From Aptenodytes patagonicus (lineage: Eukaryota > Chordata > Aves > Sphenisciformes > Spheniscidae), in contig NC_134949.1 of assembly GCF_965638725.1 (NCBI RefSeq), positions 108,544,586-108,608,585 on the forward strand: a stretch of 64,000 nucleotides of DNA, in the 5' to 3' direction. Within the stretch, counting starts at the first letter, position 1. Each line of letters opens with the position of its first letter. Below are positions 51,370 to 62,830 of the stretch, piece by piece. The position numbers were made by a program, and so were the translations under genes. The notes below the pieces were generated by a model that was not told the DNA's origin, ran no database searches, and saw only the letters and a list, made by a program, of their open reading frames with translations.

Positions 51370-54300
51370 CTAAAAGAAGACATGATTTTCTTCAGTCAAA
51401 ACAATACATGTTATGACAAGCTGACTTCTAGAATAGGACTGTAAAATAAAGCCTGCTAGAATAAACTATTTCAAAAAAGGGAAGGAAGGGGAAGAAGCAC
51501 CTGAACTAGGTAAAAATAGCCATACCTTTCCAGAGATTTCAATTCCTATCTCATCAAGCACTTGGTTAACAATATCCTGGCTTTCTTCCTCTTCATCAGA
51601 AGCATCAAAAATATCATCCAGCGTATCATTAACTTCAAAGAAGGAAAAAAAAAATCCACACCGCATTAAGCAAAAAGATTTCTGAAACAACTTGGTACCG
51701 TGTTTCTACCCTCCCAGAATGTAGTAGCAATACAACATATAAGATACCAACAGAAAGCAGCTGTATATCGGAGAGGCTTTCTTACCTCTGCCTTGCAAAG
51801 CCTGTGAGCACAGCTAGAGCAACAACAGGGTAAGGCATGACTGCTTTTATAAAAATGTTTGGTTTCACCAAAACAGTTCAGTTGCTCTATTTCCCCCCCT
51901 ACTAGATTTTAACATTTCTTAAAAACATCTTCTACAGTTCCATAAAAAAATCCCTTTCCTCTTCCTCCTCCAAATAAGTTGGAAAATTGTTAATTACTCA
52001 GCTAACTTCTGAATTGCAACATTACAATTCTGCACAGTTGAGGTGTTCGCAGCTTGCTCAACAATATTGTTTTGAGTCCATGCTACTTACTACGGCCAAC
52101 ACAGCGGCAGGGATTAGGATAGGAAGGAGACTGTGATAGCAACAGCACTAAGTTTGGCATTATTTAGTTGACAGTGGACAGATGCAATCAGGAAAAAGAA
52201 ACTTGCCGCCACCCCCCAAGAAGTTTGTGGCTTAAAATAAAAAAGGAGACAAATACATCCCGTACCACCATGTATGTAAAGCTGAGATGATCACTAATCT
52301 CTAAATTTAACTCAAGTTTTTAAGTGTCCAGTCCCAGAAGAAAAAAGCACATGTAGAACTATCAGCTACAGAAAGGGCAATTTTTCAAGTCCCCCTACCA
52401 GTTATGCCAACAAGGTTTTGAACTGGTCTCAAATCCCCTTCCCTTCCAGTATGTTCTTTCTAGAAGTATAACGGGTTTTTTGCATGAAGATGGGAAGAAA
52501 TGGATTTATGTATCTAGAGCTACTAAAAAGCCTAAGGCAGCCTCCCTGCTCAGACATGCGTTGTTTTGTTTGCTCTACATTTTTGCTGTCAATCTCATGA
52601 ACTGTAGAAGTAAAACCTCAAGCATCAGTATTTCTAGACTGGTTCTACCCCTTCAAGAGCACTGTGGGCTGCAGCTAGCTGTTCCCCGCAGTGCAGAACT
52701 TACTCATTTCTTCAGTCATTTCCATCTTCATGTTTTCCTTCTGGAAATTCTGCATAGTTTGTAGTGTCTTTTGTGGGTCCATTTTCTTATTAACTGCTTG
52801 CATTGTCTATTAATAGTGAAAAAACCCTTAATCATACGATGAGACATTAGTAAAGGCTGATATATACATTAAGAAGGAATAAGACTTTTCTAGTAAGAAA
52901 ACCTTCAGTCCAAATTTTACTTTCCTTATCTCTTTACATCCCATGAGAACTGTAGATACACAACAGATCAATAGTACAGTCTGCACCTAGTAAGAAATAT
53001 TGCTATCTACTACCCTAATAGATACGCTTTTAAATGTATGCATCTTTCTTGAACCACGACCCTCCCTTCTCCTGGGCTTGTATTAGGAAAAATCTGCCGG
53101 ATCTAAATGAAAAGAATGGGGCAATATTTCCTAACTTGCAGGCTATACACTTTAAAGAGGTAAACGGCTGCAGGTTTTTTATTCAGTAAGGAACATTTAT
53201 TTGAACCACCACTAGAGGACAGGCATTAAATTTCTTTATGTTATCATTTAATGGCAAAATTGCTTTTCTCTGAAAAGCAAATATCAAAGTGTTCAGGAAG
53301 TACGTATTAGCTTAGGGTGAACCTTTGTAACGGGCAGAGATCTTTCTGTGACAGTGTAATAAACTCCACCTGTTTTACCACAAGTATGCAGCACTGCCTT
53401 TGCAGGCACCAGTATTTAGTATTTTCTTCTTTCCTAAGAAGCAAGCTACTGTATCTCTCATGGGATGTCAAAACCTAAATATAGACATGAGCAGTTCAAA
53501 CGTAAAGTCTAACCATCTTTGAGAAGATAAAAGAGTCAGTTGATTAAAAGGGATGCTATCAAGCTACTACAGCTGCTACTGGCTTCGTAGAAGCTCTTCT
53601 GCCTCCATGTCTGAGTTTGTTTAAAGTGATCATGTATTATGCTTCTAACATTAATTGAATTTCAAAGACTGTGTTCATAGTCACACTATTTGAATTTCAA
53701 AAGTTGTTCTGGACTTAGAGGGTGTTGGTTCTTTAGAATTCTTTTACAAGAGTTATAGATGGACATCAAAAATATTTGCACTAAACTGGTATAGAGTTTA
53801 TACATCTTCAGAAAATAAGGGTCAGATGCATGATTAAAAGAAACAGGGAACTATTAACTGGACTTTACTATGTCCAAAATTAGTGCCATACATGCTAAAA
53901 AGTATATAGAAAATACTTTGAAAGCTTTGCATTCATGTATTTGTCTTGCTTGTTGAGGCAACTGATTCCATATATTTTTCACTGATGGTTGTACGAGATT
54001 AAGAATAGTTTATAAGCTTCAAAACGAATGACTGAATACTTTTCTGTCATAAGCTTCCCCTGTTGATAAGGCAAAATACTCACTTTAAAAGCGACCAAAA
54101 GAATTTAACACCTTCCTCTCCAATAATGTAACACAAACTAGTCCATAGAAGTAGTACCTCCTGTTTTTCAAAAGCCATCACTTTTCTGGATGCTGGTTAA
54201 TTTATTTTTTAATATTTTTGTGTTTTTTCTGCTGACTTAATCTTCATAGTTAGTCTAGTGACACTTTGGTTTTGAGAAATTTAATCCAAGATGTCTCACA

Positions 54301-57300
54301 GACAAAAACAAATCAACCCTGTAATAATTAAAAAGCAAGACCAACTTGTTTGCACGCAGCACTGTTGTAGGAATACCGAGTAAGCTGTTTAACTTGATGG
54401 GTTGTACAGTCAGACAAGCCCCCCCTTTGCAGGTTAGTCATGGAGGATGGAAAGTTTGCTACAGAGCCACAACTTTGTATCACTGAAGGGCTGACATCTG
54501 CCAACATGCTGCTTCTAAAAGATATCTGACAGCAAAGCCTTAGCAGTAATTACTTTCTGCACTAAGTTGCATTGCATTACTGCATAACTGGCACGTAACT
54601 GGATTTAACTTGGGCTGTGATAAAAGCACAACTTGTCTACAATGATGTGCGCTAATTCTGTTTCCTACACCTCAAGCTGAACAATCCTCCTTGCCAAAAG
54701 CAAACTCCCTATTTATCAATTCAGGGAAATAGGGGAAAGTTCACAACTAACTCAGATAACTGAGATTTTTCAGACTCTTATGAGATGAGATTTCTGAGAA
54801 AACTTAATGCAATACTATTGCCTTAGAGCACGGAGAGAGAATGACAGGGAACTCCAGATTAGGTTTCCTTAGGAACTTAAGATCTGAAGCAATAACCTAC
54901 TTTTTGCACAAGCCATAAAGCTATGGCGACACACTACCTTGATTTCCAGACAAAGCATGCCCTACTTTTTCCCAATAAAAACTGCATGTGACAAGACATA
55001 CAGGCAAGACACTGTAGCAGCATGGTTTGGGGTTTTTTGATGTACTAAAAGAGTTCTTCCACTGGCATTAAAGTTTATTTTTATCACGCAAACATTTGAC
55101 AGATGTCTAGCCCAAGAAAATATGCTTAATTAGGTGCTAACTGGCTGGATTGACTAGACAAAAATTTCGTAGTATGAATCAAATTACATTTCCCTGCTGC
55201 ATCCTCAATACCATTTGGGGTATTAAGCAATAAGTTTTATCCCTTCAATTATCTTATACGAAATAACACAGCTTAACTTTTGCATCCATATGCTGCGTTT
55301 TAATGTAAAAGAATGTCTTGTAAGGCCTTACTTTTGCAGTAGTTGACATAGCTCCTGCCATCTTCATCTGAGAGTTCATGACCTTTGTTTGAGTCGACAT
55401 AGAAGTGACTTTAGAGCTAACAGCGTAAGTTCGATTTTTCTGCTTCCGCAGTTGTACAAGCTGTTTTGCTAGCACTTTACAGGCTTCTTTGTTACCAGTC
55501 TTAGCCATTTTCTTTATTTCCAGTTCCTGTTAAAAAAAGGTATGGGATTAATTCTACAGAATTTTCATTCAAACAAAGACTATAATTAAGCCTTAACACT
55601 AGTAATTAAATTCCAAAAGTTTAAAAAAAAAAAATCAAGAGGATAGTTAAGACATTTAAAGTTAGATGAATAGTCTTCCTTGCTTTTCTACCAAGGCTAT
55701 CTACTAGAATAAATGCAATGCTGTTATGATTTGGCCAGAAGAAAAAAAACACAACAAAACTGAATTATAGTATGGTAGCACACAGTTCCCCAAAAGGCGT
55801 CAACTTCTGCATAACATCACATTCACTTATATGTGCACATTCAATTCCACATCTGGATAAGGAGTAACACTTCAAAAAAAACAAACCCAAACCCAAAAGT
55901 GAAGAAATTATTATGGCCAGCCAACTGTTAGTGCCATGACTGTAATAGTCTTTGATTTCTTGCATTCACGGGCAATCAAGCCACATTGCCCATGGAAGAA
56001 ACCAGGCGTTCATATGGTTCTTCTTAACACTTTTTCAGCCTCGAGAGAATCTCATAACCTTTTTGGGGAAGAAGTAGATAAAGTTAGATGAGTAATAATT
56101 ATAGGCTGTTTGCCCACGTAATTTAGCTGGACTTAACTTTGCACGTAATAAAACTGGTATAATTTGTCTACAACAACATGTGCTTAAGCCTTAAGACACA
56201 CGCTTCTGGCTTACATAAAACCCCAAACCCCAATCTATCAATTCAAAGAGAATTAGCAAGCTATTTAGCCCAGAGGTACCAGGAAAAAGTTTGGCACAAA
56301 CAATCTTGTCAGCTGGGATTTTTCAAAGTATGCCTTCTGATTTGTGACTTGGTGATGTAAACTTTTCAACATATTTTTCCTTTTCAGCCTTTTTAAGGAG
56401 GGCTTGCCATAGTATCTCAGTTCTTTGTATACATCCAATTGTACAGTTTGATTTTTACCATTAAGTAAAAGCAGCCTTTAAAGACCAGCTTTCTCCTGTG
56501 ATTGTTCAGGAGAATATACCTGCTGCAGGAATACAGTTGCTTCACTTTATGTGCACTGGTAGTCCAGAAAACTGTGCTTATAAGAAGAAACATTGCTCTG
56601 AAAAGGTAAATACTGGTCACCAGGATATGCAAAACAGTCATGTTTAAAGGCAAGTGTAAACTGACCCACTGCATTAGCTTTACTACTAGGAAAGATCGTG
56701 GTTAAGTTTACTATAGAGATGGCACTGGCACAAGATCTCCTCTGTAAATCCATAATTCTGAAAGGCTGTGTCGTACATACTATTTTTAATCCAAGAAGGT
56801 ACAGATTGGCAAATAAGGAGCATGAGATTCCTCAGACATCAGAGGCCTGAAATACATGTAAAGCTGTCCTCTTTGTAAGTAGCTCACAGAGACTGCAAAA
56901 ACAAATTTCTGTAGCATGCCCAAAATATTATCTCCTTTTTTCATACCTCAAGTATTGTGAGGGATCAGTTTGCACACTAGCAAACACTAGTTTGCACCCT
57001 ACTTTTAACAGCAAACATTTGAAAATTGGGATTTTTCTCAGTGAGATGAAATACCTAAGTAGCATCTATAACCTGATTTTCAAAGTGAAATACAAACCTA
57101 CACCAACCATTGCTAAACCACTGCAGATAATCCAGCTGCAGAAATCAAACCCTATCTATAGATGATTTTATTCTTAATTAAGAAGAATTTGGGTAAAAAG
57201 CTGCAATACATTATTTGCTTTTGAGAGGTTTGGGGCAAGCTTATTAAAGTCAGTTATGTTCTTCTGGGGAAAAAAAAAAAATCAAAATTCATTGAGTCAT

Positions 57301-60300
57301 ATGAGGTTACTGAACTGAAACAGAACTGTCTGCATGCTTCAAAGTATATTTATACATAGAATTAATATAACTAGGTTTTCTCAGAGTAGTACCTCATAGT
57401 TAAGGAAAAAAAAAAGTCTTTCTGAAGAAAGTACATAACAAAATGTTCTGATATTGACTGTCAAGCCCTTGGTCCTTTTTCACCTGATCTGACTCTGAAA
57501 ATTAATATTTATAGTCCATTGATTCTCTCATCCTAACAGCAAAGTTTAACTTTTTCTAAGACATATTTCACTTCTCCTTTCTTCTGCTCCTCAGAAATCC
57601 AACATTTCTGAAACAATTTACTGTAGTAAGTAATCAAAACTTCAACCTGAGTATTCATGAAAATTAAGGTTATTTCCAGAGTCAGAATATTTCATACTGA
57701 AAAATGCCTTATCTATGAGTAACCTATTATATCTTACATGTTCAAGGCTTCCAGAAACAATTTCTCTGACCTCTTTTAGTTTATTATTCCCAGATCTCGG
57801 TATTCACGCGACCTGCTGCCACGAAACACCACCTCAATAGCTACTGAAACAGTGGCTGGATTTGCACAGCTTTTCCCACAGTCTGAGCATGTCTTCATGC
57901 ATCAAACCCCACCATCTGTCACATCCATTTATCCAATTACACTGCCACACAGGTGCAGCATCCATTCACTGGATACTCACCGAATTCACTGATAGCTCAC
58001 ACATGCGAAGTTTTAAATAGATCTTAATTTAGGCAGATAGTTTTACTATTATTAGCTAGCTTTAGGGAAGTCCTGTATGAATGAAAATAACAACCCTATG
58101 GGGTATTCATGACACCCTATGGTTCTTCAAGTACTCTCTCCTACTGGAGAGTCACGGTAACATATGATAGCACTGACACTTCTTTTAGTTTTTCCACCAC
58201 AAGACCGCTGATTTACCAGCCTGTTAGAAAAAACCTTCTGAAGGATAGAGAATGCTAAGAATGGAAGGGAAAAAATGAATGTGGTTATTTAATCTAAACA
58301 CATTGTTTCAGGCTTTTCCTATGTTAAAGACTGAGAATCACTTTTAGATAGTAAATTTTTTCTGACACCATTTTAATAACTGAAAAGTCAAAAAGGGGAA
58401 GACAACTTTTTTAGTGTTCAATTATTACACGTTGAGTTGTATCTTTAGCGCTTTGCAAGTTTTCTGTTATACTGGAGGTGTGCGTTTGTTTTTAAAGAGT
58501 AAAATAAAGTTCACTGCTCTACTTACCAGTTGTTTTTCCTGTTTTTCGAGTGCTGCTCTATCTCTGGTTATAGCCCTCTGTGTACCTCTTAACTCTCGAT
58601 TTTGCTCCTTTATTATATCTGGAAAGAAAATATTTATAGCTGGGAAAAGTTTTCAATACTACATAAACATCTTGTCTGCTAAGCACTCTGCAGACAAGCA
58701 GTATGTTTGACTGCCTCCCTTGGTTCAGAATGAACTGTCAACATTTCAAATATATGAAATATTAGCAAAATACAATTTTATGTATACAACATGATTATGC
58801 TTCAGCAGCATAGGCCATATTCCCATAACAAAAAGGCTATTTTACCTAGTATGTTTCTTTGCACCATAACCATAGCAAGAGCCTTAACCACACAGTAAGT
58901 TAGGTACACACGCTTTTCTGCAAGTTCAACCCTAACTCAGCAACAACATATTCACTGTGAGCCCACTGCTTTTCAACCAGTCAGGCCTAACTGCAACAGG
59001 TAGATCAGCTGAAGAAAGAAGCCTTATATATGAGATCTGAGAGCAGTTAAGGAGTTCCCAAGTCCATTAAAACAGTGAGGATACTCCTAGACGCCAGTCC
59101 TGGATCCTGCTCTTCTCTGTCCTTATTCTGGTTTGACAGAGATTACTCTCCTCCACAAAGGTGTACCACATCTGTGCAGCCCAACTTCAGGTCAGACTAT
59201 AAAGCAACAGTGCTCGAACCTTTTCAATTAGCAGACGCTTAGGAATATTAACATAAGAAAGTGGCGGCCTTTATAGCAAATTTAACCTTCCTGACAACTG
59301 ACAGAGCAAGCAGAAGCTTGAACTCTGTCTGTCAGGTGAAATATACCATCCTTCATAGGAGTTTTGTCCACTGTACTATTTAAAAATTATTTACCAGTAA
59401 CATCCACTTATTAAAGCAAGTATTGTTTACAACATAGGCATCAATCACACTAGTTGCAATTAACTTTTGTTAGAATTTACAGCACATGCTTAGGTGTGAT
59501 TCACCCGGGCAAAGGTAAAGAGGTCTGCATCTGACTCAGCATCCTCTGACCTTCATAGAGGAAAGAAGTTAGTACTTTTAGGAAGAGATTCATCTACTCC
59601 TAATGTATGTGTCTACACAACGTGAGGTAAACTTTGGGGGGGGAGTTTAAAGGGAGCAGACTGTCACATAAACTTTGTTTAGAGCTCTTTCTTCTAATCC
59701 ACAGAAGTAACATCATGGCAGGGCACTGCTATTGTACTTACAAAGTTTGAAGCACGTGAAAATCAATACAAACAGGCAGAGTTACTAACAGAAATAAAGG
59801 CATGAAGGATAAATTCTAGAAACCGCAGCCACCCTTTTCTTTTTCTAAAGCTTACGACAATTTTTCTACAAACAGAAAGAAGCATTCGCGTTCTTCATTC
59901 CCACGATCAGAAATACTGTAAAACATCCACTGATAAAATTATTTCAACCTTAATAGGTTTGAATCAGAAAAAACCCAAACCTTCAGTGGCATTTTAAAGA
60001 GGGCATATACACTACCTCCTCCCACCAATTGTTTTTTGGCCAAATAAATACATATTCCAAACAAACTCTGTGAAAGAGACACCTGTTTTTACAGTGCTAC
60101 TACTGCTCTGAGAACTAAACAAAAAGCATCTTCAGGAGACGTAGACTTTTCAATGGACAATAATAAAGAGCTGAAAGATGACACTGCATATAACACTGCG
60201 TTCTTCACACGGGCAAAGCAGCAGTGAAAATTATTCTGAAAACAATGCTACAGGCAAGTAATTTTGAAGGTAGACAAACGTATATTACTTGCACAGCTGC

Positions 60301-61914
60301 AGTTGCTAAAATGAAAGAAAAAGCTTAATAGCTACATACAAGACTGTCTTTTCTAACTACAATAACTATTAAAAAAAAATCCCTTCGCATAGAAAGCTTG
60401 AAGTAGGAACTTCAAGACAACAAGAAACAACAACTGTACTTAAGTCAGAAGACAATAAGGGTGAGCACGATGCTTATTTCTGTTGTTTCTGATCTCACAT
60501 AGTGGCTCAAACTAAGGATAGCAATAAACTGAAAACAACAACTATCTGCAGTTAACAGGCCCTTTCATTTGTTTTGCAAGCGAAGGCCAAGATGAGAACT
60601 TGGTTCTTGTTTCTCTGTGATAACTGACGCAAATTCCTAGCTTTACTCCAGCAGACAGAAGAAGATGGGCTACTCCTGAGACAGCCTTTTGCCGATAGCC
60701 ACTCCCGTGTGTCACGCCGCTGCCTCGCACACCAGGGTAAGGAGGAAGCACCTCCATTCCTTAAAACAGGTTGGACAAGAGGCACCCAGCAGGGCTTGAC
60801 CTGGCTCCTACGATCTGCGCTGGTCATGGAAGCTTAGTGCCATCTCCCCCTTCCTCCCTTCTCAGGTGCTGTGCCAAAAATGGGAAGAGACAAGTGGGAA
60901 ACATACGTATTCTCCCTCGGTGACATACAATTGGTTGATGCGCAGCGTCATTTTTGGTGTGCCGTTTTCGAATGAGGACCCACCTGATTCGACACAGGGC
61001 ACCCAACATGCCAGACAGCCAGCTCTGGGGCTCGCCAACCCTCGGCCAGCCTCTGCCCCACAGCCACGCGTGGGGCACACCGATTTGGAGGGCTGACCAG
61101 CACCCACAGGACTGCTGTCAGGTAAGCGATCTTTTTTGGTTTTACTTTGGAGAACGCTACTTCTGTGTTAAGTTTAAGAGTTTTGTCAACAGACTGACTA
61201 CAAAAACATCAAGAACAACTCGTGTCAAGACCCGCGTACAAAGCCAGGGGCGCAAGCGGTGGCGGCTCGGCAGCTGCTCCAGCTGCTCTCTTCGCAGCCG
61301 GGCAGCGGCTCCCGCAGCCTGCGGCCACGCTCGGCCGCCTTCTCCCCGCCGCAGAAAGCTGGCTCCCGCAGACCAGCACCGCTCGCGTCCCTGTGCGTTC
61401 TCGGCCCCGGCAACTCTCCGCGGGCCTGTTTTGTTCGCTCGCTGCCGACGAGAGACGTTCCTGCTCTTCCTCCTCCCTCACCCACAGACCGGGATCACCA
61501 GGGCCCGGCTCCCACCACACCTCGCCCCGGCCCGGCCGCCCCAACAGGGCCTGAGGCCTCGGGAACCCCCCGCCTCGCTGTCCCAGGGTCCGGTCCGGCC
61601 CGGGGGACTCTCCCCGCCGCCCCGCCTGGCCCGAGCGCCGCCGGTGAGTCACCCCGCGCGGGCTGTGGCCTCCTCCTCCTCCTCCTCTCCCTACGAGTTC
61701 CCTCTCCGCCGCGACACAGGGCCCGAGCCCGCCCCGCAGGCACCGTTCTCCCCCGGGCTCGGGCCGGGGCCAGCTCCGCGCCCGGGACCGTACAGGGGCT
61801 GGGGGCAGCCGCCCCCGGGCTGCGTGAGGGGGGGCGGCGGGGCCCTCCCCCGGGCGCCGGCGGCGCCGCGCCCGACTCACCGTCCACGGTCTTCTTCTTG
61901 AAGAGCGAGGCCAT
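51256..61914 (-). CDS. CHMP2B: CHMP2B, ESCRT-III subunit
   Basis: Charged multivesicular body protein 2B, a cytosolic protein that polymerises on membranes in the ESCRT-III complex. It recruits the ATPase VPS4 for multivesicular-body sorting, autophagy and membrane scission. Six exons on the minus strand join cleanly: 61914-61881, 58618-58527, 55526-55332, 52806-52704, 51632-51526, 51369-51256. They give 214 aa (human 213; the extra residue is a second Ala in SKAAT). The protein starts MASLFKKKTVD, has a basic helical N-terminal half (ELRGTQRAITRDRAALEKQ, KVTSMSTQTKVMNSQMKMAG) and an acidic stretch, ASDEEEESQD. It ends with the MIT-interacting motif EEIERQLKALGVD (202-214), which binds VPS4. 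Human splice mutations at the last exon cause frontotemporal dementia; here that acceptor (TTTTAG) is intact. A CpG-island promoter implies broad expression. Confidence 0.98.
51526..51632 (-). CDS. CHMP2B: CHMP2B exon 5
   Basis: Encodes residues 143-177, from NDTLDDIFDASDEEEESQD to GIEISGK. The acceptor on minus is TTCTTTGAAG and the donor AAG|GTATGG. Human has DGSDDEEES here, so only conservative changes. Confidence 0.97.
51633..52703 (-). other. CHMP2B: CHMP2B intron 4
   Basis: About 1.1 kb, with no repeat or nested gene recognised. A + strand frame at 52480-52764 overlaps exon 4 and is a shadow. Confidence 0.8.
52704..52806 (-). CDS. CHMP2B: CHMP2B exon 4
   Basis: Encodes residues 108-141, TMQAVNKKMDPQKTLQTMQN... 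to EMTEEM, plus one base. The acceptor is TATTAATAG and the donor ATGA|GTAAGT. Confidence 0.97.
52807..55331 (-). other. CHMP2B: CHMP2B intron 3
   Basis: About 2.5 kb. Around 54,590-54,780 it contains one half of a diverged repeat pair whose other half is in intron 2 (56,115-56,330). Nothing coding. Confidence 0.7.
54590..54780. repeat. Diverged repeat, copy A
   Basis: It shares collinear blocks with 56,115-56,330: CTGGATTTAACTT, ACTTGTCTACAA, TATCAATTCA and GATTTTTCA. Rough identity by eye is about two thirds with gaps. It is possibly an ancient interspersed repeat; the family is unknown. Confidence 0.4.
55332..55526 (-). CDS. CHMP2B: CHMP2B exon 3
   Basis: Encodes residues 43-107, from ELEIKKMAKTGNKEACKVL to MKMAGAMSTTAK. 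It is exactly 65 codons, phase 0 at both ends. The acceptor is TTTTTAACAG and the donor AAA|GTAAGG. Nearly every residue matches human. Confidence 0.98.
55527..58526 (-). other. CHMP2B: CHMP2B intron 2
   Basis: About 3 kb, AT-rich. It holds copy B of the diverged repeat near 56,115-56,330; otherwise nothing recognised. Confidence 0.7.
56115..56330. repeat. Diverged repeat, copy B
   Basis: Counterpart of 54,590-54,780, in the same orientation: CTGGACTTAACTT, ATTTGTCTACAA, TATCAATTCA and GATTTTTCA occur in the same order and similar spacing. Confidence 0.4.
58527..58618 (-). CDS. CHMP2B: CHMP2B exon 2
   Basis: Encodes residues 12 (split codon) to 42: D, then IIKEQNRELRGTQRAITRD and RAALEKQEKQL. 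The acceptor is TTTCTTTCCAG and the donor CTG|GTAAGT. Human has Val and Ile where this has Ile and Thr, conservative to mild changes in helix 1. Confidence 0.98.
58619..61880 (-). other. CHMP2B: CHMP2B intron 1
   Basis: About 3.3 kb. The part nearest exon 1 (61,220-61,880) is in the CpG island, with a CTC repeat at about 61,668-61,687. The rest is AT-rich and has no recognised gene. Confidence 0.8.
61881..61914 (-). CDS. CHMP2B: CHMP2B exon 1 (coding part)
   Basis: Encodes MASLFKKKTVD plus one base. The start context is GCCGTCATGG, with G at +4, and the donor is GACG|GTGAGT. The N-terminal basic KKK is the conserved membrane-binding region. The 5' UTR lies in the CpG island above 61,914. Confidence 0.97.
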
Positions 61915-62049
61915 GACGGCAGCCAGACCCGGAGCCCCCCACCGCCGCCTCAGCGGGCTCCTGCCTCCTCCTCAGGTGACCAGGAAGCGGCCGGGCCGCG
62001 CAGACCCGCCCGGCTCCGCCTCCCCGCCGGCGAGGGGCGGGACGGGGCT

Positions 62050-62069
62050 GGGCCGGGCCGGGCCGGGCC
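62050..62069 (+). repeat. GGGCC tandem (4 units)
   Basis: Four consecutive GGGCC pentamers about 140 bp upstream of the CHMP2B start codon, able to form a G-quadruplex on the + strand. Confidence 0.85.
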
Positions 62070-62830
62070 GCCGCGCTGCCCCCGCCCACCCCGCGGCGGC
62101 GGCTCGGGGCGGCCGCTAACCGCGAGGGGCCCGGGCCGGGCTCCCCGCCGGGGCCGCCGCAGCAAGGGTGCCGCGGGGGCGCTTCTCCCCCCGCGGGGCA
62201 GTCGCTGCCCGGGGCGGGACGGGACGGGACGGGGCAGCGGCAGCACCTCCGCCTCCCTGCCGGCTTTCTCTCCGCGCGTGGGTTTGGTCACACCGATCCG
62301 CGGGAGAGGCGCGCCGGGGGCCGCCCCGGGCGCCGGTGCGGCGGGGGGCGGCGAGCCTGGGACCCGGCTCGGGGGAGCGTGGGGAAGTGGTGGTGTGCGG
62401 GCGGGGCGGGCCATCGTGGCTCCCCGCTCCGTGCACCGCCGAGTGGTTTAGGTTTTCTTCGTGGATATCTAGTTATTAAAAAAAACTAACTACATTCAGC
62501 AGCGTGGTGCTCTTCGGGCTCAGTTCCCGCGCCGCCTCTCCCCGTGCAGCTTCGCGCGCGGGCAGCTGGAGGGACTTGGCCTCGGATCGCAAATCGAAAC
62601 ACGCGTGGGGTCAGTTTCTGCCTCTCCGTGACAGACGGAGCGCTGGGCTACAGCACGCGCGTGTCGCTGAGGGAGGTGCGGGTTGCGCGCAGCGCTCCAG
62701 CGGCCCCTGCCAGTGCAACGCGGGTCCTTCTCAAGGAGCTTCCCAGCTTTGAAGCCTCCTCCTTAGGCACTGCCGCGCCGGGGGAAGGGAGCAGACGTTA
62801 GCGCCCTGAGACGAGCCTTTGGCCGAGGAT

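Larger units (their letters stand above)
61220..62830. promoter_or_regulatory. CHMP2B: CpG-island promoter of CHMP2B
   Basis: About 1.6 kb of very G+C-rich, CpG-dense DNA covering CHMP2B exon 1, the start of intron 1 and the upstream flank. It has several GGGGCGGG-type Sp1/KLF sites (for example near 62,036 and 62,211), an ETS-like CAGGAAGCGG near 61,980, and no TATA box near the start. GGGAC and GGGCC tandem units occur. Boundaries are by eye. Such islands usually drive broad expression and often fire in both directions. Confidence 0.88.

Noticed and set aside
60954-61901. A + strand open frame of 315 codons, and overlapping frames of 223 and 286 codons
   Set aside because: They lie in the CHMP2B CpG island, are Pro/Arg/Ala/Gly-rich and are open on both strands at once. 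High G+C removes stop codons, so these are artefacts.
61950-62801. Several frames on both strands upstream of CHMP2B
   Set aside because: Same G+C effect, no recognisable protein and no splice structure.
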